A DNA stretch of 32,357 nucleotides from an uncultured delta proteobacterium (GTDB taxonomy: Bacteria; Myxococcota_A; Polyangia; Polyangiales; Polyangiaceae), in contig CAITIQ010000539.1 in assembly GCA_903892415.1 (NCBI GenBank), forward strand, positions 1 through 32,357, written 5' to 3'. The stretch's first letter is position 1. Every line of letters begins with the position of its first letter. Below the pieces are notes generated by a model that saw only the letters and a program-made list of their open reading frames with translations, was not told the origin of the DNA and made no database searches. Of this stretch, positions 20,831-28,052 are shown piece after piece. The translations under genes and the position numbers were made by a program.

Positions 20831-21846
20831 CGTTTTTCTCCAAGCACGGCCGCGCGAGGTAGTTCCTCTCCGGGCATCAAGATGGCGTGTTGAACCAGCA
20901 GGTGAAGCACCCCTTGTTCAGCCTCGAGGTGAGCGGCGCGGAAGCGCGTCCCCGACGCGCCTCGGCCGCGAGCGTCCCAGCGGACGAAGGAGCGCGGTTG
21001 CGGCAGCGTGAGCTGCACGGTGCCTGCGAGCAACCCATCGACGCGCAGCTCCGTACCGGCCGCGAGGTCGTCGAAGATGCAGTGCAGCGACCCCGCGTGA
21101 AAGCCGACGAACGGGCTGCGATGGCAAGCCCTTCCGAGGTCGGTGCGCGCGTCGAGTGGGTTGCGCCAGCGCATGCTCGCGAGCTCGGGGCACGGCGCGA
21201 GGTTGCCCGGGATCGGACGCGCCAGCGGGTGCAGCAGCTGGTCGTGCAAGAGCTCGATGCGTGGGAGCGCTTTGCCCTCGGCGCGGCGCTCTTCGGTCAT
21301 GAAGCCGGTGCCGCCGGGATTGTAGGCGTCCATCGAGTCGTAGCCGGGATGCGGAAGCCGCGTACGCGGCTCGATCCCCGGCGGAGTATGCTCGGTGCCG
21401 CCGAACGAGTCCTCCCAGCGCAAAGCAAACGGCTCGAAGGCTGTTGCTTGGCTGGGCACGAAGCCGGCCGGGCCTCGCAGCCAATGACGGGCTGAACGAC
21501 ACACGAGCTCGACCTGCTCGCGGCCGACGCGCAGGGTGACCCGACGAGCCAGTTCGCCCCGCAGCGTGGCGTGCACGAGACCGTTCACGGTCACGCTGGT
21601 GCCGTTGGTTGCCGTGGCCGCAAAGCTGCGCTCGAGCTCCGCCGGTAACGGCACTTCGACCGGCGCCAGCGTATCCCGCTCGATGCGGTAGGCCTCGTGC
21701 ACACAGAGCGTGGCAAAGCGCTGGACTCGTTCGGGCGCGGGCTGCGGCTCGAAGCGAAGTGGAAACGACAAGCCGGCGTTCTCCTCGAGCGAGGCACGAC
21801 CGAGGTGAACTCGTAGCTTGGTATCGTTGTGAACGAACATCTTCAT
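20827..21846 (-). CDS. DUF2169 protein of T6SS tip cassette (second copy)
   Basis: A 339-residue DUF2169-family protein, with FEPFALRWEDSFGGTE, AYNPGGTGF and the late SMRWRNPLDARTDLGRACH segment typical of the family. The frame opens at 21882, but the ATG at 21846 overlaps the upstream stop as ATGA like the other junctions in this cassette, so it was chosen. The product should be a cytosolic adaptor that helps mount the PAAR-like protein encoded immediately downstream onto VgrG (family-based inference). Two different DUF2169 proteins flanking one candidate tip gene suggest two adaptor surfaces or two cargos. Confidence 0.8.
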   Translation of the reverse strand: MKMFVHNDTKLRVHLGRASLEENAGLSFPLRFEPQPAPERVQRFATLCVHEAYRIERDTLAPVEVPLPAELERSFAATATNGTSVTVNGLVHATLRGELARRVTLRVGREQVELVCRSARHWLRGPAGFVPSQATAFEPFALRWEDSFGGTEHTPPGIEPRTRLPHPGYDSMDAYNPGGTGFMTEERRAEGKALPRIELLHDQLLHPLARPIPGNLAPCPELASMRWRNPLDARTDLGRACHRSPFVGFHAGSLHCIFDDLAAGTELRVDGLLAGTVQLTLPQPRSFVRWDARGRGASGTRFRAAHLEAEQGVLHLLVQHAILMPGEELPRAAVLGEKR

Positions 21847-22376
21847 GCCTCGCTTTCCGTCGTTCGCGCCGCGGTCGTCCAAGGAAGCGGACCAGGGCAG
21901 GGGTCGTCGTTGAGCCCGATGTGTTCGGCGTCGACGCGCACGTCGCTGCGGGCTCGCAGGACGATCTCGCCCTCGTTCGCTTGCGACTCGATGGTGTTGG
22001 CCTCGCTGCGGTCGACCCCGCGTACGGTGGTGTGACGGTCCCCGCCGATCACCGCGCGCAGATCGCCGGCCGCGCCCAGCTCGAGGTTGCCGCGGCTTTT
22101 GACGCTCACGTGATCGGCTGCGAGCGAGAGCGAGCGCGTGCCCACGAGCTCGAGCTCCGCCGATTCAAAGCGCAGCTTGGCGCCGCCCTGGCCGAGCGAG
22201 ATCGAGAGTTCGATCTGACCCTCGCGCGAGCGGACGCGGAGTACGTCGCCTTCCGTCGTCGAGCCTACGCTGAGCCGCCGACCGTGCGCCAAGAGCAGCG
22301 TGCTCTCTTCCTCTTGTGCCGGCTCTTCGGTTAGCAACTCAAGCGAGGCGCTGGACGTGGTTTGAGGTTGCATCAT
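21843..22376 (-). CDS. Beta-helix-like T6SS cassette protein (DUF3540-like)
   Basis: A 177-residue protein. After a short acidic N-terminus it is almost all short beta-strand repeats: LLLAHGRRLSVGSTTEGDVL, LELVGTRSLSLAADHVSVKS, RGNLELGAAGDLRAVIGGDR and EGEIVLRARSDVRVDAEHIG, ending NDDPCPGP. This resembles the C-terminal beta-helix of VgrG and proteins annotated DUF3540 in T6SS loci, so it may extend or cap the spike; the family name is tentative. The frame runs to 22454, but the ATG at 22376 (MMQPQ) overlaps the upstream stop (ATGA), which decides the start. Confidence 0.55.
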   Translation of the reverse strand: MMQPQTTSSASLELLTEEPAQEEESTLLLAHGRRLSVGSTTEGDVLRVRSREGQIELSISLGQGGAKLRFESAELELVGTRSLSLAADHVSVKSRGNLELGAAGDLRAVIGGDRHTTVRGVDRSEANTIESQANEGEIVLRARSDVRVDAEHIGLNDDPCPGPLPWTTAARTTESEA

Positions 22377-23086
22377 CGGTCGGCTCCTCGTTTTGCGACG
22401 GCTTCTTCGAAGCGAACGCGAAGTTGTGGGCTCTCCTGGAAGCGAGTGGCCCACAGCTGGGTCAACTGTTGGAAGGCCGCTTCGCTTGCAAAGCCGTGGC
22501 TTTGCAAGATGGCCAGGCGCTCGGCAGGCTTCCTGCGGAGCTGTGCTGAGAGCTCGGCGAACGGCTCCAGGCGTAAGAAGCGCAGCTCACCCGCGGCGTT
22601 GAAGGGCATGGTCGCGGCGAGACCGCCGACCACCGGTAAGGTCTCGCCGCTCGGGTCCACCGCGAGCGGGCTGGGCGAGGCCGCGACGTTCGCGGTCGCT
22701 GCGGACTCCGTCCCCTTTGCTTGAAAGGGGAGGGCGGGCCTTTGCACCTTCGGCACGGCGGCTTGAGCAAACGGCAAGGCCGCGGCGCGGTTGGGCATCG
22801 GGAGCTGGGTCTCATCGACGTTGATGGCGCCTGGTAACGGCGCCTTTAGCTGCTCTTCGACGTTGCGCGTGTGCTCGTCGGCGAGCGTTTCATCCCCGGC
22901 ACTGACGCCTTTGGCGAGCGCGCGCAAATGGTTGCGTTGCGCCTGATACCAGGCTTCTTCGTCGATCTGCTCCTGCTCGAGCCGAGTCGCTCGTGCGTCT
23001 GGGGTGAGGCCAAGCATGGAGGCCGCGAGCTTGCTCCACATGGAGAAGGTGATTTCTTCTGGTCGCGAAATGGCTTGCTTGTTCAT
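22373..23086 (-). CDS. Unknown protein of T6SS tip cassette
   Basis: A 237-residue soluble protein that I do not recognise. An N-terminal helical part (MWSKLAASMLGLTPDARATR, then many Glu/Gln/Arg), a Pro/Ala-rich middle (about 90-150), and a C-terminal helical part (FAELSAQLRRKPAERLAILQ, LTQLWATRFQESPQLRVRFE) are visible. The C-terminal segment has the look of short helical modules found in myxobacterial and Burkholderia T6SS accessory proteins. It starts four bases after vgrG and overlaps the next gene by ATGA, so it is part of the spike cassette. Possible roles are chaperone or spike accessory protein; none is supported by a motif. Confidence 0.6.
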   Translation of the reverse strand: MNKQAISRPEEITFSMWSKLAASMLGLTPDARATRLEQEQIDEEAWYQAQRNHLRALAKGVSAGDETLADEHTRNVEEQLKAPLPGAINVDETQLPMPNRAAALPFAQAAVPKVQRPALPFQAKGTESAATANVAASPSPLAVDPSGETLPVVGGLAATMPFNAAGELRFLRLEPFAELSAQLRRKPAERLAILQSHGFASEAAFQQLTQLWATRFQESPQLRVRFEEAVAKRGADR

Positions 23087-23090
23087 GGTG

Positions 23091-25438
23091 CTACCCGTTG
23101 AGTTTGATTGCGCCGGACTTGGCGTTGAAGACCGCAGGGGCGATGAGGTCGACGATGTTGCCCTTGAGCGTCAGCGTCCCCTCCGACTCGACGCCCACGC
23201 TCTCGCCGCTGACCTCGATGGCGCTGGCATCAACCGTGATTGAGCCAGCCATCATGCAGATCGAAGAGCCGCCGACCTTGAGCCTGATCGCCCCAGGGGT
23301 GATGGTGAGGCTCGCTCCGCCGACCGTCACCTTGAACAGCGCGCTGTGGATGTGCGTGCAGAGCGGCGAGGTCACCAGCAGCGGCCCGACGGTCTGTTCG
23401 CTGTTGGACCCGTTCACGACCATGTTGCGGGAACCCTGAACGTTGAGCACCTCGGAAGCCTTGATGGTGGAGACGCGTCCACTGTCACACCACAAGGACT
23501 CGACGCCCACAATCACGGTGGAGCGCGTTTCACCGACAAGATGCAGCTCGCGAGCCGCGTAGCTCGTGGTTACGTCTCCGGTCACGGTGACGTCCTCGGT
23601 GCCCGTAATGGTGTGCGTCCGCTTGCCCTTGACGGTGTTGCTTTGATCGCCGTCCACAGCGTCGGATTGGTTGCCGCCGACCGAGTTGCTCTGGTTGCCG
23701 CCGACCGACGTCGAGTGGTTGGCGAGCACAACCTCGTTCAAGTTGCGTTGGGCATGGATGAAGACCTCTTCTTTGCCCGCGTCGTCATCGAAGCGAAGCT
23801 CATTGAAGCCGTCGCTGTTCGGGCTCGACTTGGTCTTGATCGTGCTGATCGTCGGCTTCTCGTATTCGACGGGCTGAATCGCGTTGTGCACGCGCCCGAC
23901 CACCAGCGGCCGATCCGGATCGCCGTTCATGTAGGCGACCAACACCTCCTGGCCGACGCGCGGAGTGAAGATGTGCCCGTAGCCTGCGCCGGCCCACGCT
24001 TGGGAGACCCGCACCCAAGTGGAGGACGGTCGACCGGGCTCGACCCGTTCATCCCAGGGGAAGCGGAGGCGCACGTCACCACGTTCATTGCGATGGATCT
24101 CCGGCGGGCTGCTCGCCTCTTCGGCTGAAACGACGGCCGTGTGCACGCCGTCGATGCGTGGACGCGGGGTGCGCAGCTCGGGCCGAAAGGTGAGCTCGGC
24201 CGGCAATAGCTCGAGCGCGTTCTCGTAGATGGGTGCATCGTGCTTGCGACCAAAAAGACCAAACGGCTCGAAGTCGAGGCTGGTTTCCTCCGGGAGTAGC
24301 TGGGTCGCGAAGGTGGAAACGGCGATGCACACGAGCTCCTGTTCGCTGTGAACACCGCTGTCATCGCGGAGTTGGAAGCGCAGGCCAGCGACGAGCGCGC
24401 GGTGTGTACCGATGGCCTCCTGCAGTGAGCGTTGCACCGCCTTTCGTTGTTGAGCGAGGGCGGCCGGCGTGACGCACGGGGGGCTCACCGCTTCGTCGCG
24501 CGACGGATAACGACGCTCGAGGAAGATGCTCGGATCGGGTTCGCTCTCGCCGCCGGCGAGCGGCGTATCAAGCCCGATCCCGAGCTGCGGCGTTTGCGGC
24601 CGAGCCGGGTCGAAGTCGCGCACCTCGACCGAGCCCCACTGCAGAGAGGTCCGTCGTTTGAGCGCCCGCACGCACTCGCGGCTCTTCGCCCCGACGCCTT
24701 TGAAGCCGTGACGGAAGGGCACCACGGCCTCGCCCTCGAACGCCGACGGTGAGCCGGGCAAGTCGGTGATGCGCAGCGTGCTCGCTCCGGGCTCTTGGTC
24801 GATGACGAAGGAGAGGCCTTCTTCCTCGAGCAAGCGGTTCAGGAACGCAAAGTCCGACTCGTTGTACTGCACCGTGAACGCCCGCAGCTTTGGGTCCTGC
24901 AAGCGCGCGGTGTCCGCCACGTCGATGCGGTAGCGCTCCTCCGGCGGCTCGAAGCGATCCCACGATAGGCTGCCCGGCGCCGCCGCCGCTTTTGCGCTCA
25001 GGCCGCCGCGTCCAAGCGGCTCGTCGTGCGAGCGGTTCTCGAGCACGTGCGCGAGGATGTCGCCCAGCGTTTGATCGACGAAGGTGCGGCTGCGGAGCCG
25101 CTGCGTTGCGCGGAAGAAGGCGGGCACCAGGCGCACGCCGTAAAGAGCGAGCTCGCTGGTGCGGTCAGCTCTTCCACCGACGCCACGATCCCGTGCACCT
25201 CGCGCCAACGCGTCTCGGTCGCGATGCGCAAGGTGGCTGGCCCGTTCAGCAGCGAATAGGCGGCGAAGGGACCTTCGTCGACGAGCCGACGAAGCACGAT
25301 CTCGTAGCAGAACAGTTCGCCGATGGCCTCGCGCGACCGCCAGCGTACGACCTGCGGTCCCGCCCAGCCTTCAAGCGGAGTTCCCAATACATAGTCCGGG
25401 CGATTGCCTCGGAGCGCGGCTTGGAGTTCGTTCGACAT
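23091..25438 (-). pseudogene. vgrG: VgrG T6SS spike protein, frameshifted near 25155-25171
   Basis: The spike trimer protein of the T6SS tip is encoded in two frames. The N-terminal gp27-like start (SNELQAALRGN, EAIGELFCYEIVLRRLVDEG, REVHGIVASVEEL) reads from the ATG at 25438. The rest (SELALYGVRLVPAFF onward) reads in another frame from about 25165 to the stop at 23091. The two halves join exactly where VgrG proteins are continuous, and one missing base restores 783 codons including the stop. The gp5-like OB fold (FPWDERVEPG, VSQAWAGAGYG, NGDPDRPLVVGRVHN, about 440-510) and C-terminal beta-helix repeats are intact. GAGAGG precedes the start. It may be a real lesion or a sequencing error, so function cannot be decided. 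It is the first gene of the six-gene cassette. Confidence 0.85.
23668..23708 (-). repeat. 24-base in-frame repeat in vgrG beta-helix
   Basis: A 17-base block TGGTTGCCGCCGACCGA occurs at 23668-23684 and 23692-23708, 24 bases apart, encoding tandem eight-residue VGGNQS-type turns of the gp5-like needle. Degenerate copies continue on both sides (AVDGDQS, TVKGK). Confidence 0.75.
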
Positions 25439-25448
25439 GCAACCTCTC

Positions 25449-25478
25449 TTGAGGTCCGCGAACTGCCGCGTTCCTCAA
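25449..25478. promoter_or_regulatory. Imperfect 30-base palindrome before the vgrG start
   Basis: TTGAGG (25449-25454) and CCTCAA (25473-25478) are outer arms, with CGCG (25457-25460) and CGCG (25467-25470) as inner arms, all on one symmetry centre. The element ends next to the vgrG ribosome site (25443-25448). It could be an operator for the cassette or a leader hairpin; there is no U-tract. Confidence 0.4.
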
Positions 25479-25549
25479 AAGGGATATCGAGTCGAGGTCG
25501 AAAACGTGGACAGCAAAAGTGTGGCGCGAGTCATTTTTGCGACGGGAGC

Positions 25550-26224
25550 TCAGTTGTGTACGCGCAGGACTTTGCCGTTGGCGGAGTAGCGAATGTGGCC
25601 CGAGCGTCGGGGCGTCTCGACGTGGACGATCACGACCACTCCGTCGCCGTCTCGGCTGAGGCTAGCGTGCGAGACCGTTGCCCCTTCGATCTCGCTGTGG
25701 CGAGGCGCGGCCTCAATCATGCCTTTGAGCGACGCCAGGTTGATGTCTTGCTCCAAGTCGAAGGTCAGGTTGCGCAGCTTCTCGAGCGTTGGTTTGCTAC
25801 CGACTTTGACGGGCCTGGGTTCGTTGAAGTGACGGCCGAGGAGCGAGTATTCATCCAGGTTGAGGGGCTCGCGCGGGTCCTGAAGTTGCAACCAGGCGCC
25901 GTCTGGGCGGACGCTCAACCTCGTCACACGGCATGGCTTGCAGCCGGTCTTTTCGCGCAGGCGGGTAAGGATATCTTGCGGCGTTGCAAAGTAGTTCACG
26001 GGCGGCGGGAGCTCGGTCGCGGGGAACGCGCTCAGGCTTATTGTCGGCTCTGGCGCTTGGGCTGTGGCCTTGCGTTTGCTGCGACGACTGGGCTCGTCGC
26101 TCTCGTCGCTCTCGTGAGTTTGGTCGCTGCGACGCTCGGACTTGCTCCGTTTGGTCCAAGCGTCGAAATCGCAGCCGAGGGTCATTAGGGGAAGGGCGAG
26201 GATCAGTGTAGCGGCTCGGTTCAT
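25550..26224 (-). CDS. Putative lipoprotein of unknown function
   Basis: A 224-residue exported protein. The frame opens at 26293, but the ATG at 26224 (MNRAATLILALPLMTLGC) has GGGAGC upstream and begins a clear signal peptide ending in Cys, with Thr at -3 so the lipobox is imperfect. A very hydrophilic stretch (TKRSKSERRSDQ to RRSKRKA) follows, then a mixed alpha-beta domain from about residue 75 with a CKPC pair (GCKPCRVTRL) and GDGVVVIVHVETPRRSG near the end. CxxC suggests redox or metal binding, but no thioredoxin fold is recognised. It lies 111 bases upstream of vgrG on the same strand; whether it belongs to the T6SS transcript is unclear. Confidence 0.65.
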   Translation of the reverse strand: MNRAATLILALPLMTLGCDFDAWTKRSKSERRSDQTHESDESDEPSRRSKRKATAQAPEPTISLSAFPATELPPPVNYFATPQDILTRLREKTGCKPCRVTRLSVRPDGAWLQLQDPREPLNLDEYSLLGRHFNEPRPVKVGSKPTLEKLRNLTFDLEQDINLASLKGMIEAAPRHSEIEGATVSHASLSRDGDGVVVIVHVETPRRSGHIRYSANGKVLRVHN

Positions 26225-26308
26225 GGTCTTGCTCCCACTAGTCGAATAACTGGAGGTGGTTGGGGTCAAGGAGTTATCGGCGTCCCACGCCAACCATGGA
26301 CAGGCATA

Positions 26309-26421
26309 GAGCTGGGCATGCGGCCGCTAGGCGAGCGTCGGGCGCGACATTGCGCCGAGTCTCGCGGTGACAGCGGGCGATGTGTCGCAGCGAGCTGGGC
26401 ATCCGGCCGCTAGGCGAGCGT
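26309..26421. repeat. 30-base direct repeat pair, 83 bases apart
   Basis: Copies at 26309-26338 and 26392-26421 begin GAGCTGGGCAT and continue through CGGCCGCTAGGCGAGCGT, with a single mismatch (G versus C). The spacing of 83 bases is close to two periods of the neighbouring 41-base array. The sequence between them is not repeated. Confidence 0.85.
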
Positions 26422-26434
26422 GAGGCGGGCTGAG

Positions 26435-26707
26435 GAGCAAACGAACTGGTCCGGGACAAACTTTTGAGTGTCAGGGAGCAAACGGTCTGCTCCGGAACAG
26501 ACTCTTGAGCGCTGAGGAGCAAACGGTCTGCTCCGGAACAGACTTTTGAGCGCTGAGGAGCAAACGATCTGCTCCCGGACAAACGTTTGAGCATTGGGAA
26601 GCAAACAATCTGCTCGCGGACAGACTTTGGGGCGCCGCTGAGCAAACAATCTGCTCGCGGACAGACTTTGGGGCGCTGCTGAGCAAACAATCTGCTCCGG
26701 TTCGGCA
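26435..26707. repeat. Seven-unit tandem repeat, exact 41-base period
   Basis: Units start at 26435, 26476, 26517, 26558, 26599, 26640 and 26681, each with G/AAGCAAAC at its head; the seventh is partial. In units 2 and 3 bases 10-27 read GTCTGCTCCGGAACAGAC, a palindrome with one mismatched pair. Units 5 and 6 keep most of the symmetry (ATCTGCTCGCGGACAGAC); the outer units 1 and 7 have decayed. There are no unique spacers, so this is not a CRISPR array. The 41-base spacing is about four helical turns, which would place the palindromes on one face of the DNA. Confidence 0.92.
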
Positions 26708-26742
26708 GTTCTTACTCCAGGCCGTAACGAGCCAATGCCTGC

Positions 26743-26767
26743 TTTGGCCGGCTAAAAATATTTGGCC
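26743..26767 (+). promoter_or_regulatory. Candidate promoter of the second kinase operon
   Basis: An AT-rich block TAAAAATATTT (26753-26763) stands out in GC-rich DNA 36-46 bases before the kinase ATG and is flanked by direct TTTGGCC copies (26743-26749, 26761-26767). It could be a -10 region or an operator; no convincing -35 is seen. Confidence 0.3.
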
Positions 26768-26798
26768 ACGTTGGCTGGCCTGCGGCGATAACCCCGGT

Positions 26799-28052
26799 AT
26801 GGCTGCCCAACGCTCCGCTGCAGAGACTGCCCTGAGGGTGGAGGTCGAGAGCACGCCCTATCGCTTTCTGAAACAGCTCTCCGGCGGGGCGATGGGGGAG
26901 GTCGTGCTGGTGGAGCACGTGGAGCTTGGTGAACGCCGGGTGATGAAGCTCTTGCGCTCGAGTTTGGCAGGGGTGGAGGACCTTGCGCTCCGTATGCGCA
27001 CCGAGGCACGTGTTTTGACTAAGCTCGATAGCCCGCATGTGGTGCGGGTCTATGACTTCGGGCGTACGGAGAGTGGGCGGCCGTATTTGGTGATGGAGGC
27101 TCTCGAGGGCTGCACGCTCAAGGAGCTGGTACAAGCCGAGGGCTGGCGTTCGGCCGCGCAGGTCAAGGAGATTGCGCGGCAGATTTTGCTGGGGCTGGAG
27201 CAGGTTCACCGCCTTAGCATCGTCCACCGCGACCTCAAGCCGGACAACGTCTTCTATTGCCGTTCCGCGGGGGACAAGTCCGTGGGCGTTCCGCTGGTGA
27301 AAATCCTCGATTTCGGCATTGTGCGCGTAGTGGAAGACGAGGCGCGCGCCAAGCTTGGTCACGTCGCGCCAACCGCCGAGGGCATGTTGGTGGGCACTCC
27401 GGCCTATCTGGCGCCGGAGCAGGCGATTGGCCTGCGTGTTGGGCACAGTGCAGATCTTTACTCCACCGGCGCAATTCTCTGGTTCTTGCTCGTGGGCCGA
27501 GCGCCCTTTCAACGGGAGACCCAGCTCGACCTGTTGCGCGCCCATGTGATGGATGCACCCAGCGCGCCCTCGGCTGAGGTGGACGCGCAAAGGCGCGCTG
27601 ACGTCACGCAGCTGGACGCCTTCATCTTGCGCGCGCTCGAGAAGAAGCCGGAAGATCGCTTCGGCTCGGCCAGCGAGATGCTGGCTGCGCTCGAGTCCCT
27701 GCCCAAGCTCGAGCCGAGCGTCGTCGCGCCCGCCAGCGCCAGCGTCGTTCCTGTAAGCACTGCGGTGGAGGCTACGGTGCCTGGCCTGCCGGTGTTTTCG
27801 CCGGCCGCTCGGCCCGACGTGCGACCGACGATACGCATGAGTGACGCGCAAGCGGCACAGGCGGCGCAGCGCTCGGGTAGGGCGCGCAGCGAGCGAGTGT
27901 TGTCCGAGCCACAAGCCAGCGGCGTAAGGTCTGCGCACCCTTATGAACTCCGGGGAGCGGCGCTGACGTGGGCCAAGGTCGGTGTGGGCGTGTTGGCGTT
28001 GGTCGCCGTGCTCTTGGTGATCGCCATTCTGCTCCAGCGGATGAACCGATGA
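26799..28052 (+). CDS. Membrane-anchored Hanks-type Ser/Thr protein kinase
   Basis: A 417-residue kinase. The catalytic domain starts almost at the N-terminus: glycine loop SGGAMGEVVLVE, Lys in RRVMKLL, HRDLKPDN (His143, Asp145), DFGIVRV (Asp171) and GTPAYLAPEQ. All key residues are present. A Pro/Ala-rich juxtamembrane region (about 300-390) leads to one membrane segment (VGVGVLALVAVLLVIAILL) with only a few residues outside, so it has no external sensor domain. The ATG lacks a clear Shine-Dalgarno. It is the first gene of a plus-strand operon: its stop overlaps the next kinase start as ATGA. The 41-base repeat array lies directly upstream and may control it. Confidence 0.9.
   Translation: MAAQRSAAETALRVEVESTPYRFLKQLSGGAMGEVVLVEHVELGERRVMKLLRSSLAGVEDLALRMRTEARVLTKLDSPHVVRVYDFGRTESGRPYLVMEALEGCTLKELVQAEGWRSAAQVKEIARQILLGLEQVHRLSIVHRDLKPDNVFYCRSAGDKSVGVPLVKILDFGIVRVVEDEARAKLGHVAPTAEGMLVGTPAYLAPEQAIGLRVGHSADLYSTGAILWFLLVGRAPFQRETQLDLLRAHVMDAPSAPSAEVDAQRRADVTQLDAFILRALEKKPEDRFGSASEMLAALESLPKLEPSVVAPASASVVPVSTAVEATVPGLPVFSPAARPDVRPTIRMSDAQAAQAAQRSGRARSERVLSEPQASGVRSAHPYELRGAALTWAKVGVGVLALVAVLLVIAILLQRMNR

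Larger units (their letters stand above)
26225..26798. other. 574-base divergent intergenic regulatory/repeat region
   Basis: This gap separates the minus-strand lipoprotein gene from the plus-strand kinase operon. It holds a 30-base direct repeat pair, a 41-base tandem array and an AT-rich promoter-like patch. I see no credible gene: minus-strand open frames over the array exist only because a 41-base period rotates through all three frames. Confidence 0.7.

Noticed and set aside
26274..26690. Minus-strand frames encoding Cys-containing repeats across the 41-base array
   Set aside because: All three minus frames are open because a 41-base unit rotates frames. There is no convincing ribosome site or signal, so a gene is not supported, although a translated repeat peptide cannot be fully excluded.
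26435..26707. CRISPR array
   Set aside because: The whole 41-base unit is repeated with gradual divergence and there are no unique spacers, nor any cas gene in the window.
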